From: Halobacillus dabanensis
GTDB lineage: Bacteria; Bacillota; Bacilli; Bacillales; Halobacillaceae
Length of the DNA stretch: 64,000 nucleotides
Reading direction: 5' to 3'
Assembly: GCF_900114165.1 (NCBI RefSeq)
Contig: NZ_FOSB01000006.1
Span: 248,001-312,000 of the forward strand
Below, piece after piece: positions 43,120-50,471 of the stretch. The notes beneath the pieces were generated by a model that saw only the letters and a list, made by a program, of their open reading frames with translations, made no database searches and was not told the origin of the DNA. The position numbers and the translations under genes are program-made. Each line of letters begins with the position of its first letter. The first letter of the stretch is position 1.

Positions 43120-43257
43120 GTGTTCAATATATCTTGGAATATATTTTGTCAGACCGGAGACATTGAGGCGTATTTATTAATGAAGGAACTGGATATATTA
43201 AGTGAATCAAAAGATACATCATTAGTTCCCGATTTAACAGAACAAGAAGAGCAATAG
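43120..43257 (+). CDS. YqzL-like small protein
   Basis: A 45-residue protein starting at GTG, NISWNIFCQTGDIEAYLLMK matching the YqzL family (xFxWKxFxxTGxIxxYLLxKE). These are short conserved proteins of spore-forming Firmicutes of unknown function. AAGGCGGG lies about seven bases upstream. It precedes the alpha/beta hydrolase by 55 bases on the same strand. The acidic tail (TEQEEQ) is longer than the usual. The stretch 42785-43119 before it shows no gene. Confidence 0.7.
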   Translation: MFNISWNIFCQTGDIEAYLLMKELDILSESKDTSLVPDLTEQEEQ

Positions 43258-43312
43258 AAAGGAAAAGGAAAATCCATACACATTATTATCTAAATAAGGA
43301 GGGAAAGTCATC

Positions 43313-44077
43313 ATGCCAATTGTCAAAATTTCCTCTTCGTTGTCGACGTACTATGAGTCCTCGGGGACAGGCTCTCCCGTTGTATTTATCCACCCGCCGC
43401 ATATGGGGCAGAATGTCTTCAAGTACCAACATGAACTTTCGGACCGTTTTCGGGTAATTACATATGATATCCAGGGTCATGGCAGAAGTGGGGTTAGTGA
43501 TGAAAAGGTGACTATTCCCCTCCTTGCCGCAGATTTATCGGGTCTTCTAGATGCGTTGGGGATTGATCAAGTTACTATTGTTGGTTATTCAGCAGGAGGT
43601 TCAATTGCACAGGATTTTGCACTAACCTATCCGGAGCGTGTCAAAGCGCTCGTGCTTTCAGGGGGATTTCCGGAAGTAAGTACCTTAGCTTTAAAAAAGC
43701 AATATCAATTCGGTCTGGCACTAGTACGCTCTGGACAAAGTGAGCTTTTAAGTAAACTTTTAGCATGGTCTCATAAAGTAACGGAAGAAGACCAACGTAT
43801 TCTTCTTGATGAATGTTTACGAGCAAACCCCCAAAGCGCTTACGATTTTTATGAACAAAGCATGAACTATAAATGTACCCACCTTTTGCACAAACTTACC
43901 TGTCCATTGTTTCTATTATATGGTCAATTCAGCCATATACGCCCGTATGTAGAGCTGTATAAACGGCAAGTCCCGCAAATGGAAAGTGTACTGGTCGGCA
44001 AATCTTCTCACCAAGTACCAATCAAAAGTTATCGTTCATTCAATCATGCACTTTTTAGTTTTTTAAAAAATTTATGA
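43313..44077 (+). CDS. Alpha/beta-fold hydrolase
   Basis: A 254-residue hydrolase. The nucleophile elbow is GYSAGGS (Ser near residue 95), the oxyanion turn is HPPHMGQN, and a late histidine lies in KSSHQVPIKSY. The acid is probably in FLLYGQFSHIRP. An AGGAGGGAAAG site precedes the ATG. The substrate is unknown; similar proteins include lactonases, peroxidases without cofactor and RsbQ-type signalling hydrolases. Confidence 0.85.
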   Translation: MPIVKISSSLSTYYESSGTGSPVVFIHPPHMGQNVFKYQHELSDRFRVITYDIQGHGRSGVSDEKVTIPLLAADLSGLLDALGIDQVTIVGYSAGGSIAQDFALTYPERVKALVLSGGFPEVSTLALKKQYQFGLALVRSGQSELLSKLLAWSHKVTEEDQRILLDECLRANPQSAYDFYEQSMNYKCTHLLHKLTCPLFLLYGQFSHIRPYVELYKRQVPQMESVLVGKSSHQVPIKSYRSFNHALFSFLKNL

Positions 44078-44090
44078 TGTTGCTGGTGTC

Positions 44091-44176
44091 GGTGCCTGAC
44101 CCCCGCCCCTCTACCACGTTGAAGTGATAAGAAATGAAAGAGCCTACTCCCCCATAATGGAAGTAGGTTTCTTTTG
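44091..44176 (+). repeat. TGCCTGACCCCC element and repeat hairpin, copy 3
   Basis: GTGCCTGACCCCCGCC begins about 14 bases after the hydrolase stop. It is followed by GAAAGAGCCTACTCCCCC pairing with GGAAGTAGGTTTC and TTTTGT, a variant of the hairpin at 649-690 and 15068-15108. The rest of the unit is missing. It could also serve as terminator. No gene is seen in 44177-44340. Confidence 0.6.
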
Positions 44177-44340
44177 TTTGGTAGATTCCCTTGGTCCATG
44201 AAATTATAATTAATATAGAACTGAAGATGTCTATGTGATCAGGGTTTTAACCTAAGTAGATTTAAAATCAAATAAGCAGCTTTAATTATTATTGATGAAC
44301 AACAGCCTTCTGATTGGTGATGTGGGACCTTACACGAACG

Positions 44341-44901
44341 CTAATTCTTTTTATACCCAGTCTCCTCTTCCACCGGCAAAAAGTCGAAAATCTCCCCGGA
44401 CTCGATGGAATCGGACAGCCGTTCGAGCCACTTGCAATATTTGCGATAGTCTTCTAGCTGTTCATAATCAATCTTCGCTCTTTTTATCGCCTCTTCCCCT
44501 GATTCCTCATCGTCCAATACTTTTTTAAGCATCTTTTCTGCATCCTCAATTGCTGTGAGATTCAGCTTGGCTTCCCGCTCCCACTTGCTTCCAAAAAAGT
44601 GGGAGAAATATTTGAAAAAGTCCTTCTCCGCCAGGAAGGAATCCTTGCGGGAGCCCCTCTGCCAAACTTTCTGGACAATGCTGACCTCCTGAAGGTTCCG
44701 GACAGCGATACTCATGCTCGGTTTGCTCATTCCGAGATCTTCCTTCATGTCATCGAGCGTCATCGGCTTTTGCTTGAAGTACATCCTTGCGAATAATCGC
44801 CCTGTTGTCGGTGTGATGCCATATAAGTCCATCGTTTCAGCGATTGAATTGACGACGGCTCCTTCTGCCTCTTCAATCAGTTCTTCTGTCTTTTTCTTCA
44901 A
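44341..44901 (-). CDS. gbsR: GbsR-type choline-responsive transcriptional regulator
   Basis: A 186-residue MarR-like regulator of the GbsR family: an N-terminal segment VVNSIAETMDLYGITPTTGR, the winged helix with LGMSKPSMSIAVRNLQEVSI and the C-terminal dimerisation helices (KWLERLSDSIESGEIFDFLP). GbsR of B. subtilis senses choline and represses choline uptake and glycine betaine synthesis. It starts at TTG after GGAGAGGTGG. The gene is divergent from a CHT1-like symporter, which makes control of choline import very plausible. GC content is visibly higher than in the flanks. Confidence 0.88.
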   Translation of the reverse strand: MKKKTEELIEEAEGAVVNSIAETMDLYGITPTTGRLFARMYFKQKPMTLDDMKEDLGMSKPSMSIAVRNLQEVSIVQKVWQRGSRKDSFLAEKDFFKYFSHFFGSKWEREAKLNLTAIEDAEKMLKKVLDDEESGEEAIKRAKIDYEQLEDYRKYCKWLERLSDSIESGEIFDFLPVEEETGYKKN

Positions 44902-45265
44902 TGAATCGCCACCTCTCCTACTGGTTTCTTCTATTAAACATAGATTTCCTTATGATGACTCAGGTTAAAACGTTTTTTTCATCCAGCCTGATTTTCGCAG
45001 TTTTTTCTGCAAGCATCCGTAATTCCCGTTTTTTACTTTTGTCATAGTTACTCATACTGTCCGGGATCGGGGGTTCAATACCTTCGCCCCATGTTTGTCC
45101 TTTGAGACCTGCATAGTAACAAGAGCTCTGCCCTCCTCTTTCGCTCTACTAATTCATTTTGTTAAATTATTTCTGAACGTTTTTAATTAATTTGATGATA
45201 CTATAGGGAGTTCTTGTTGTAAACTACTACTCCTCCTGCTTTTTAAAACAAGGGGGAATTCGAAA

Positions 45266-45379
45266 ATGAAAAAACAAGTCGAAACCGTAATTACGCGCCT
45301 TATCTCACACTTTTCTAAAATCCGTCCATCCCTTGTCGCTAAAAGTCTGAGCCGCAATTTTCCCCAAAAGTCGAGTTGA
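45266..45379 (+). CDS. Small 37-codon gene upstream of the choline-type symporter
   Basis: An ATG eight bases after AGGGGGA opens a 37-residue basic peptide beginning MKKQVETVITRLISHF and ending in a Ser/Lys tail. No family is recognised. Its first ~25 residues could form an amphipathic helix. It stands alone between the gbsR-like gene and the palindrome array, with the same orientation as the symporter, and may be a leader peptide or a true small protein. The ribosome site is the main evidence. The region 44902-45265 shows no other gene. Confidence 0.5.
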   Translation: MKKQVETVITRLISHFSKIRPSLVAKSLSRNFPQKSS

Positions 45380-45417
45380 CAAACATTTATTCTACGTTAA
45401 GGTAAGTGTTGTTATCG

Positions 45418-45489
45418 TTTAATAATTATTAAATGTTTTTAATCGATTAAAAGAACCGGTTCTGTTGCAAGCTTTACATTTTTAAAAAT
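45418..45489. promoter_or_regulatory. Array of four perfect palindromes before the symporter gene
   Basis: Within 72 bases are TTTAATAATTATTAAA (45418-45433), TTTTAATCGATTAAAA (45437-45452), AGAACCGGTTCT (45452-45463) and ATTTTTAAAAAT (45478-45489). The first start is about 60 bases before the ribosome site of the symporter. GbsR or another dimeric regulator could bind here; the assignment is inferred from position. Confidence 0.65.
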
Positions 45490-45549
45490 CGATTTATTTA
45501 CTTTCCAAATCAATCCATAACTAGACATAGAAGTAAAAGGAGTGATTGC

Positions 45550-47226
45550 GTGCAACCGCAACCATCTGCAAAGCCAGACAGGAAGCATACTGAAAAAAAG
45601 CAGACAAATAAAAAGCAGGATAATAACGTTCAAAAAGCAGGCTTATTTGGTTTTTTAGGGTTACTTTTCCTCGTCGCAATATACGTAGGATTTACAGGTA
45701 ACGATATCAATTGGGGAGCATTGGCATTTATGTTCATCTCCTATGCTGTCATCTTCTACATCGGATCCATCACTGCAGGGAAGAAATCGGACAGCGCCAA
45801 AGATATGATGGTCGCCGGCCGGTCCATGCCATTATGGGTCGCCATGTTCACCATGACCGCGACTTGGGTCGGTGGCGGATATATTGCCGGGACAGCCGAG
45901 ACGACGTTCGCCTCAGGTGTCGTCTGGGCTCAGGCGCCTTGGGGATACGGGCTCAGCCTTATCATTGGCGGTATTTTCTACGCCCGTAAAATGAGAAGGT
46001 ACGAGTTCACGACGATGCTCGACCCACTGGAAGTACGTTTCGGAAAAAAAGTCGCAGGGGTTCTTTACTTGCCTGCATTACTAGGCGAACTCTTTTGGAG
46101 TGCTGCGATTCTCGTTGCTCTCGGAACAACGTTCGGCTTGATTCTCGGACTGGACTTCACCACATCCATCATCATTTCCGCCATTATCGCCATCGCCTAC
46201 ACTTTTGTCGGTGGTATGTGGTCCGTCGCTCTTACGGACGTAGCTCAAATCATCATGATCATCATCGGGCTATTTCTCGTCGTTCCGTTTGCACTCTCGG
46301 AAGTCGGAGGACTCGGCCAGGCATGGGGAGCGTATAAAGAAGGGATGGACGGATTTACGAACCTCCTTCCGCCGCTTGATGGCTGGAACCATCCGGATTG
46401 GGGAAATTATTACTGGAACTGGTGGGACTATGCATTGCTGCTTATCTTCGGAGGTATTCCTTGGCAGGTTTATTTCCAAAGGGTTCTTTCTGCAAAAACG
46501 GAAAATACAGCGATGTGGCTTTCGATTGCAGCAGGTATCCTATGTATCATTTTTGCCGTACCGGCCGTCATGATCGGTGTCGCAGGTTTCTCTGCTGACT
46601 GGGCGAGCTACGGAATCGAAGGCCCTGGAGCCGCTTCCGAGATTCTCGCTTACGTCATCAACTATATGTCGCCATATGTCATCTCTATCGTCGCACTCGG
46701 TGCCATAGCAGCAGCGGTCATGTCATCGATGGACTCATCCATCCTATCAGCATCTTCCATGGCCGCATGGAACATTTACCGACCGCTTGTGAAACCGAAA
46801 GCGAATGGAAAAGACATTAAACGTACAATCCGTGTTTCTATTATCATCATCGGACTCACAGCAACCATCGTCGCCCTGAACATCGACAGTGTGTACACCC
46901 TTTGGTATCTGTGTGCCGACCTCGTCTACTGTATGTTATTCCCTCAGTTGACGACAGCATTGTTTGATAAAAAAGCAAACACATACGGAGCGATTGCAGG
47001 ACTTTCCGTTTCCTTCTTCCTTCGTTTCGGAGGGGGCGAACCAGCTCTAGGATTACCGGCATTCCTACCGTATCCGATGGTCGAAGAAGGCGTCGTCCTC
47101 TTCCCATTCCGTACGCTCGCGATGGTAGGCGGACTGCTGACCATCATCATCGTTTCCCGTCTTACCCAGAAGGCTTGTCCACCACAGCCGCTCCGTAAGC
47201 TGAAAACAGAGATGAAAGAAGGTTAA
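45550..47226 (+). CDS. CHT1-like sodium-dependent choline transporter (SSS family)
   Basis: A 558-residue SSS symporter. From about residue 100 it follows animal CHT1 (SLC5A7) closely: TATWVGGGYIAGTAE, AQAPWGYGLSLIIGG, TMLDP, GELFWSAAILVALG, GGIPWQVYFQRVLSA, AVMSSMDSSILSASSM and LRFGGGEPALGLPAFL. Trp106, Tyr133, Trp183 and Trp305 match, as I recall it, the aromatic choline cage of CHT1. The N-terminus adds a ~28-residue hydrophilic Lys/Gln stretch and one extra helix. It starts at GTG, seven bases after AAAGGAG. The divergent GbsR-type regulator supports choline as substrate. GC content and wobble use differ from the flanking DNA. Confidence 0.88.
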   Translation: MQPQPSAKPDRKHTEKKQTNKKQDNNVQKAGLFGFLGLLFLVAIYVGFTGNDINWGALAFMFISYAVIFYIGSITAGKKSDSAKDMMVAGRSMPLWVAMFTMTATWVGGGYIAGTAETTFASGVVWAQAPWGYGLSLIIGGIFYARKMRRYEFTTMLDPLEVRFGKKVAGVLYLPALLGELFWSAAILVALGTTFGLILGLDFTTSIIISAIIAIAYTFVGGMWSVALTDVAQIIMIIIGLFLVVPFALSEVGGLGQAWGAYKEGMDGFTNLLPPLDGWNHPDWGNYYWNWWDYALLLIFGGIPWQVYFQRVLSAKTENTAMWLSIAAGILCIIFAVPAVMIGVAGFSADWASYGIEGPGAASEILAYVINYMSPYVISIVALGAIAAAVMSSMDSSILSASSMAAWNIYRPLVKPKANGKDIKRTIRVSIIIIGLTATIVALNIDSVYTLWYLCADLVYCMLFPQLTTALFDKKANTYGAIAGLSVSFFLRFGGGEPALGLPAFLPYPMVEEGVVLFPFRTLAMVGGLLTIIIVSRLTQKACPPQPLRKLKTEMKEG

Positions 47227-47238
47227 ATTTTAAATCGG

Positions 47239-47274
47239 GCAGCTCTTTATAATGAAGAGCTGCTCTCTTTTTTT
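47239..47274 (+). terminator. Terminator of the choline-type symporter
   Basis: GCAGCTCTT (47239-47247) pairs with AAGAGCTGC (47255-47263), followed by TCTTTTTTT. Confidence 0.9.
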
Positions 47275-47284
47275 ATATAAAAGA

Positions 47285-47333
47285 GTGCCTGACCCCCGCT
47301 TCGCTAAAGTGTTAACGAACTGGGGGCAGGCAC
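47285..47333. repeat. TGCCTGACCCCC inverted-repeat element
   Basis: GTGCCTGACCCCC and GGGGGCAGGCAC face each other across a short spacer, giving a complete hairpin. Single arms occur at 532 and 44092. Next to it, AAAGAGCGCTTC and GAAGCGCTCTTT (about 47421-47450) form a bidirectional terminator-like hairpin, and TGCGGGAAG and CTTTCCCGCA a third near 47467-47487. The stretch 47227-47656 holds no gene. Confidence 0.7.
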
Positions 47334-47420
47334 TTTCACAAGTGAGCAGTTCATGGAAAAAATAATTGCTTTGAACAAAAATGTCCGGAATAAATCACCC
47401 TAGACCCACAAGGCATAAAT

Positions 47421-47450
47421 AAAGAGCGCTTCGTGACTGAAGCGCTCTTT
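47421..47450. terminator. Bidirectional terminator between symporter and catabolic regulon
   Basis: AAAGAGCGCTTC pairs perfectly with GAAGCGCTCTTT over six bases of loop, with A/T flanks on both strands. Confidence 0.8.
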
Positions 47451-47656
47451 ATTTATGGCGAAAAATTGCGGGAAGTGCTTTCCCGCATAGTAAGATCAGA
47501 AAACATAGTTACGGTAAATTATTTAATTAAAGCCTCTACATTCTTCTCGTAATACCCCTTGAATGCTAGCACGCCTATCTCCTGCTCATTTTTCTCCTAG
47601 CTCGTACTATTAATTGCCAACAAGAGGAGGGACCCCTCTTTTATTGGCTTCTTTAG

Positions 47657-48937
47657 TTAATTTTCACGAAGTTCTACCCATTTTTCTTGAGAATCATCAA
47701 TCATTTCTTCCCAAGTTATTTTACCACCTAAATATTTTTGCATATTAACAGGGAGCGCTCCACCTGGCCAACTAACAGGGAATCCATTAAATACCCACCC
47801 CATTACTTCACCTGAGGCTGCATATTCATAAATTTCCTTAGAAATTGGGTCAGATATCATAGATGTTTCATAGCCTTCAAAGGCTGGAATAAACTTGAAT
47901 TCCTCCATCACATACTGTTTACCCGTTTCAGAAGTATTCATCCAATCCAGGAAATCTTTACTTGCTTGAATTACTTCTTCATCTGCTGTCTTATTTACAC
48001 CCCAGTACATCGCTACTCCAACCGGAATGGTCCCTTCAAATCCTTCTACCGGTAAAGGTATGATTCCAATGTTGTTCTCTGCGAATTCAGGATCAATTTC
48101 ATAAATGGAGTTGTAAACCCAGTTACCCTGTTTGATCATCGCAACCTTCCCTAAAGCAAAGAGTTCTTCAACTTGTTGAGAATAGCTAATACTTAAAATT
48201 GGTTGTGCCCCATATTCATTGATTAAATCCAGCATTCTCTTAAGTTCGTCTCCTCTTTCAAACTCAACTGTTTCAGAATTGTATGCCTCTGAAATATCAT
48301 TATTAAACTCTGGAGCTAAGTAAGAATTTGCTAAATGGAAACCCATTGGCCATTTTTCCGCCCCCGGTTCAGCAAACACAGCCTCAATACCCAAACTATC
48401 TTTTTGTTTATCAATCGTTTCCGCAGCCGCTTTTAAATCCTCATATGTTTTAATACTATCAGGATCAACACCAGCTTCTTCCAAAACTTTTTTGTTATAA
48501 ATTAGGCCATAACCTTCTTGGTTTAATGGGATTCCCAGGACTTCTTCCCCATCCGTAACACCATTTAGTGTTCCATCGAGCGCTGTTTCTACAGATTTTG
48601 TATCAGATAAATCAGCTAAGTGCTCACGGTAATTTGCTACCTCTGAAGGTCCGGCAACGTTAAAGATGTCAGGTTCTTCAGAAGAAGAGAACTTTGTAAC
48701 AAGAGACTGTCCATAGTTACTACCTCCGCCAAGAGTTTGCACATTAATTTTGACGTCTGGATTTTCTTCTTCATACATTTTTGCTAATTCTTCTATTTCC
48801 TCTTTAAGTTCTACCTTGTATTGAAAAACGTCAACCGTAATTTTATCTTCCGAGCCTGCACTTGTTGAACACCCTATCAGAGTCACCATTAGTAAAGAAA
48901 AAGCCGCCAGCAGTCCAAAGTGAACCTTCTTTTTCAT
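47657..48937 (-). CDS. ABC-transporter solute-binding lipoprotein (second one)
   Basis: A 426-residue family-1 extracellular solute-binding protein. LMVTLIGCS gives the lipobox, so it is tethered to the outer face of the membrane. The mature part has the usual two-lobe pattern (KINVQTLGGGSNYGQ, FALGKVAMIKQGNWV). I start at the ATG at about 48937 after GAGGGGTGG. It is the last gene of the regulon, 238 bases beyond hisD-like, so it may have extra promoters. Together with 53603-54922 there are two binding proteins for one set of permeases; a sugar or sugar-like ligand is typical of the family. Confidence 0.88.
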   Translation of the reverse strand: MKKKVHFGLLAAFSLLMVTLIGCSTSAGSEDKITVDVFQYKVELKEEIEELAKMYEEENPDVKINVQTLGGGSNYGQSLVTKFSSSEEPDIFNVAGPSEVANYREHLADLSDTKSVETALDGTLNGVTDGEEVLGIPLNQEGYGLIYNKKVLEEAGVDPDSIKTYEDLKAAAETIDKQKDSLGIEAVFAEPGAEKWPMGFHLANSYLAPEFNNDISEAYNSETVEFERGDELKRMLDLINEYGAQPILSISYSQQVEELFALGKVAMIKQGNWVYNSIYEIDPEFAENNIGIIPLPVEGFEGTIPVGVAMYWGVNKTADEEVIQASKDFLDWMNTSETGKQYVMEEFKFIPAFEGYETSMISDPISKEIYEYAASGEVMGWVFNGFPVSWPGGALPVNMQKYLGGKITWEEMIDDSQEKWVELREN

Positions 48938-49174
48938 TTTTCCACCCCTCAAAGATCATTTGAAATACTCATTAAGTGTTCCTAAAGCGCAAATTATTCC
49001 CCAAAACTTTTTGCTAGTTATATTCAAGAAAATGGACAAATTAGCAAAGTATACTACTTTACTGAATTTAAAGAAGAAAAATCTCTGAGCTCGTAAGATG
49101 TATACAAAGGATTATCTCTATAGGAAACTATCATTTTATATGCTAAAGCTAACTTCAAAAACTTAATTTACATC

Positions 49175-50434
49175 TTACATATCAGACAGTCGAACGGCTG
49201 CTGATAAATGATGTCCTTCTAAACCTTCTACATTTGATTGTTTAGTAGAATGATCAGCTAAATATTCAATTCCCTCACCAGTGATTTCCTGGTGTGTGGC
49301 TACCTTTACATAGTTTCCAACCCAAAGGCCTCCCGTATAGCGAGCCGCTTTCTGTGTCGGTAATGTGTGGTTCGTTCCAGAGACTTTATCAGAAAAAACC
49401 ACAGAACTATCTGCACCAAGAAAGATCGATCCATAGTTAGTAAATTGATCCATGATACTTCTACTATCTTTTAGATGTAAATGAAGATGTTCAATAGCTA
49501 TTTCATTACAAATTCTTATACCCTCATTCATAGACTCAGCATAAATCACTTCTCCCATATTAGCCCAGGATTCGTGAGCAGGAGAATCTGAAGAGAACTC
49601 TTTAAGATAAGTGTTAACCTCTTCTATTGTTCGGGTCGCTATTGTGCGGGAAGTAGATACTATAATCGCTCGTGCATTTGGGTCATGTTCGGCTTGAGCT
49701 AATAAATCGGCCGCACATTTTTTAGGCTCAGCAGTCTCATCAGCAAAGACAAGAATCTCGCTTGGACCTGCAATTAAATCGATACCCACCTTGCCGAAAA
49801 CTTGTCTTTTAGCCTCAGCTACAAAGCGATTACCCGGCCCTCCAATAACATCTACCTCTGGGATAGTTTCCGTCCCGTATGCCATTGCTGAAATAGCTTG
49901 CGCCCCACCAATGGCATATATATGATCAGCACCTGAACACTTAAGTCCATACAGGACAGCGGGGTGAATTCCCCCTTTGTAGTTAGCCGGGCTGCAGGCT
50001 ACAATTTGTTTAGCTCCCGCTACCTTTGCAGGGGCAACTACCATCGGACCAGACGAAAGGAGAGGAAAGCGCCCTCCCGGAACGTATGCTCCAACCTTCT
50101 CGATTGGTATGATTTTGTGTCCCATACGAATTCCTGGTCCAAATTCTTTCTCAAAAGGAGTAAGACATTCAAGTTGCGCCTCCGCGAATGAGGATACTCT
50201 TTCTACCACACGCTCTATTAGTGTTTTTATTTCTGGAGAAAGTGAATCTGTACTCTCTTTAATTTCATCTTCCTCTACCTTCAAGGGCCGGAAAGAATTA
50301 CTTAGTGTTTCCTCATATTTCTTAACCGCTTCGTCTCCATTAGAGCGGACATTGGAAATAATGTCTTTTACAATTTTCTCCGTGTCTGCCGATTGATCAC
50401 TTTCTTGAATTTCAGCTTGTTTTAAGAATTCCAT
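49175..50434 (-). CDS. HisD-family dehydrogenase, non-histidinol subgroup
   Basis: A 419-residue NAD-dependent dehydrogenase of the histidinol dehydrogenase fold. Conserved elements are VGAYVPGGRFPLLSS, GPGNRFVAEAKRQVFG, GPSEILVFAD and LLAQAEHDP. Where true HisD has a GPNH block, here SGTNHTLPT is followed by AARYTGGLWVGNYVK, as in sulfopropanediol dehydrogenase HpsN. So a polyol or related alcohol is oxidised to an acid in two steps, not histidinol. The start at 50434 follows GGAGGG; a longer frame would overlap the SnoaL-like gene. No other histidine genes are nearby. Confidence 0.8.
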   Translation of the reverse strand: MEFLKQAEIQESDQSADTEKIVKDIISNVRSNGDEAVKKYEETLSNSFRPLKVEEDEIKESTDSLSPEIKTLIERVVERVSSFAEAQLECLTPFEKEFGPGIRMGHKIIPIEKVGAYVPGGRFPLLSSGPMVVAPAKVAGAKQIVACSPANYKGGIHPAVLYGLKCSGADHIYAIGGAQAISAMAYGTETIPEVDVIGGPGNRFVAEAKRQVFGKVGIDLIAGPSEILVFADETAEPKKCAADLLAQAEHDPNARAIIVSTSRTIATRTIEEVNTYLKEFSSDSPAHESWANMGEVIYAESMNEGIRICNEIAIEHLHLHLKDSRSIMDQFTNYGSIFLGADSSVVFSDKVSGTNHTLPTQKAARYTGGLWVGNYVKVATHQEITGEGIEYLADHSTKQSNVEGLEGHHLSAAVRLSDM

Positions 50435-50471
50435 ATCTATCCCTCCATTTTTTCTCTTATTAATCATTTGA

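Noticed and set aside
49175-50434. Histidine biosynthesis hisD
   Set aside because: The signature GPNH block is replaced by SGTNH, no other his genes are near, and it lies inside a catabolic regulon.
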